A stretch of DNA of 64,000 bases from Rhodococcus sp. P1Y (lineage in GTDB: Bacteria; Actinomycetota; Actinomycetes; Mycobacteriales; Mycobacteriaceae). The notes beneath the pieces are model-generated. The model had not been told where the DNA came from. It saw nothing but the letters and a program-made list of their open reading frames with translations, and ran no database searches. Numbering within the stretch: the stretch's first letter is position 1; each line of letters opens with the position of its first letter. Positions 63,988 to 64,000 of the stretch are shown in pieces. Where the stretch lies: NCBI RefSeq assembly GCF_003641205.1, contig NZ_CP032762.1:4856001-4920000 (forward strand). Direction: 5' to 3'. The position numbers were made by a program, and so were the translations under genes.

Positions 63988-64000
63988 GAACTGTTGTCGC

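Overview
The window looks like chromosomal DNA of a high-GC actinobacterium, most likely Rhodococcus or a close mycolic-acid relative. This is inferred from codon use, the many ATGA/GTGA stop-start overlaps, an F420-type oxidoreductase, a DUF4185 secreted protein, mycobacteria-type helicase-associated and SCO6745-family proteins, and a HspR/ECF-sigma style heat-shock promoter. I see no rRNA, tRNA, CRISPR array, insertion sequence or prophage genes.

1-16.9 kb (minus strand) is one non-ribosomal peptide operon. It reads from a promoter near 16.78 kb through a small membrane protein, a 2855-aa NRPS (C-A-T-C-A-T-E-C), a SyrP-like Fe(II)/2-oxoglutarate oxygenase, a free-standing A-T protein, a second NRPS (C-A-T-C) and a cyclic-peptide exporter cut by the window edge. 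From the oxygenase on, each gene overlaps its neighbour by ATGA. The enzymes predict a four-residue peptide with at least one D-residue, released by a terminal C domain rather than a thioesterase; a siderophore is the best guess but unproven. A UbiA-type prenyltransferase is divergent, with a near-perfect 24-bp palindrome between.

18-32.5 kb holds housekeeping and stress genes: a cytosolic NarL-type two-component pair, a TerD-family protein, a TetR regulator next to the collapsed remnant of a quinone oxidoreductase, an LLM oxidoreductase, a DUF2231 membrane protein, a short UvrA paralogue, an SCO6745-family protein, a ClpC-like unfoldase under an ECF-sigma/HspR-type promoter, a monooxygenase-fold protein, a serine hydrolase, a cytochrome P450 with divergent TetR regulator, and a DUF2256/DUF3253 protein.

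32.5-43.7 kb is a polyol/pentose catabolic locus: a SorC regulator faces a tightly coupled operon of SIS isomerase, FGGY kinase, ribulose-phosphate-epimerase-like protein, two zinc polyol dehydrogenases, an SDR, a ribose-type ABC importer and a second SDR. 43.7-48.2 kb carries a secreted DUF4185 (arabinan-active type) protein, an aldehyde dehydrogenase, an unknown acidic protein and an orphan metal-chelate-binding lipoprotein. 48.2-55.7 kb has a helicase-associated protein and a galactose locus (DeoR-galT-galK divergent from a sodium:sugar symporter).

55.7-64 kb holds an EVE protein, an IclR regulator and an amino acid/amine permease whose frame is broken by one amber codon. Divergent from it is an operon mauE-mauD-mauA-mauB-multicopper oxidase-amicyanin. 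This encodes a tryptophan-tryptophylquinone (TTQ) amine dehydrogenase, with both TTQ tryptophans, the catalytic Asp and a Tat signal in the small subunit, a lipid-anchored large subunit, and a multicopper oxidase placed between the dehydrogenase and its cupredoxin. MauG and MauF are not seen in the window. I regard this as the most interesting system here: a self-contained cell-surface amine oxidation chain that may use copper instead of heme for TTQ maturation or for terminal oxidation.
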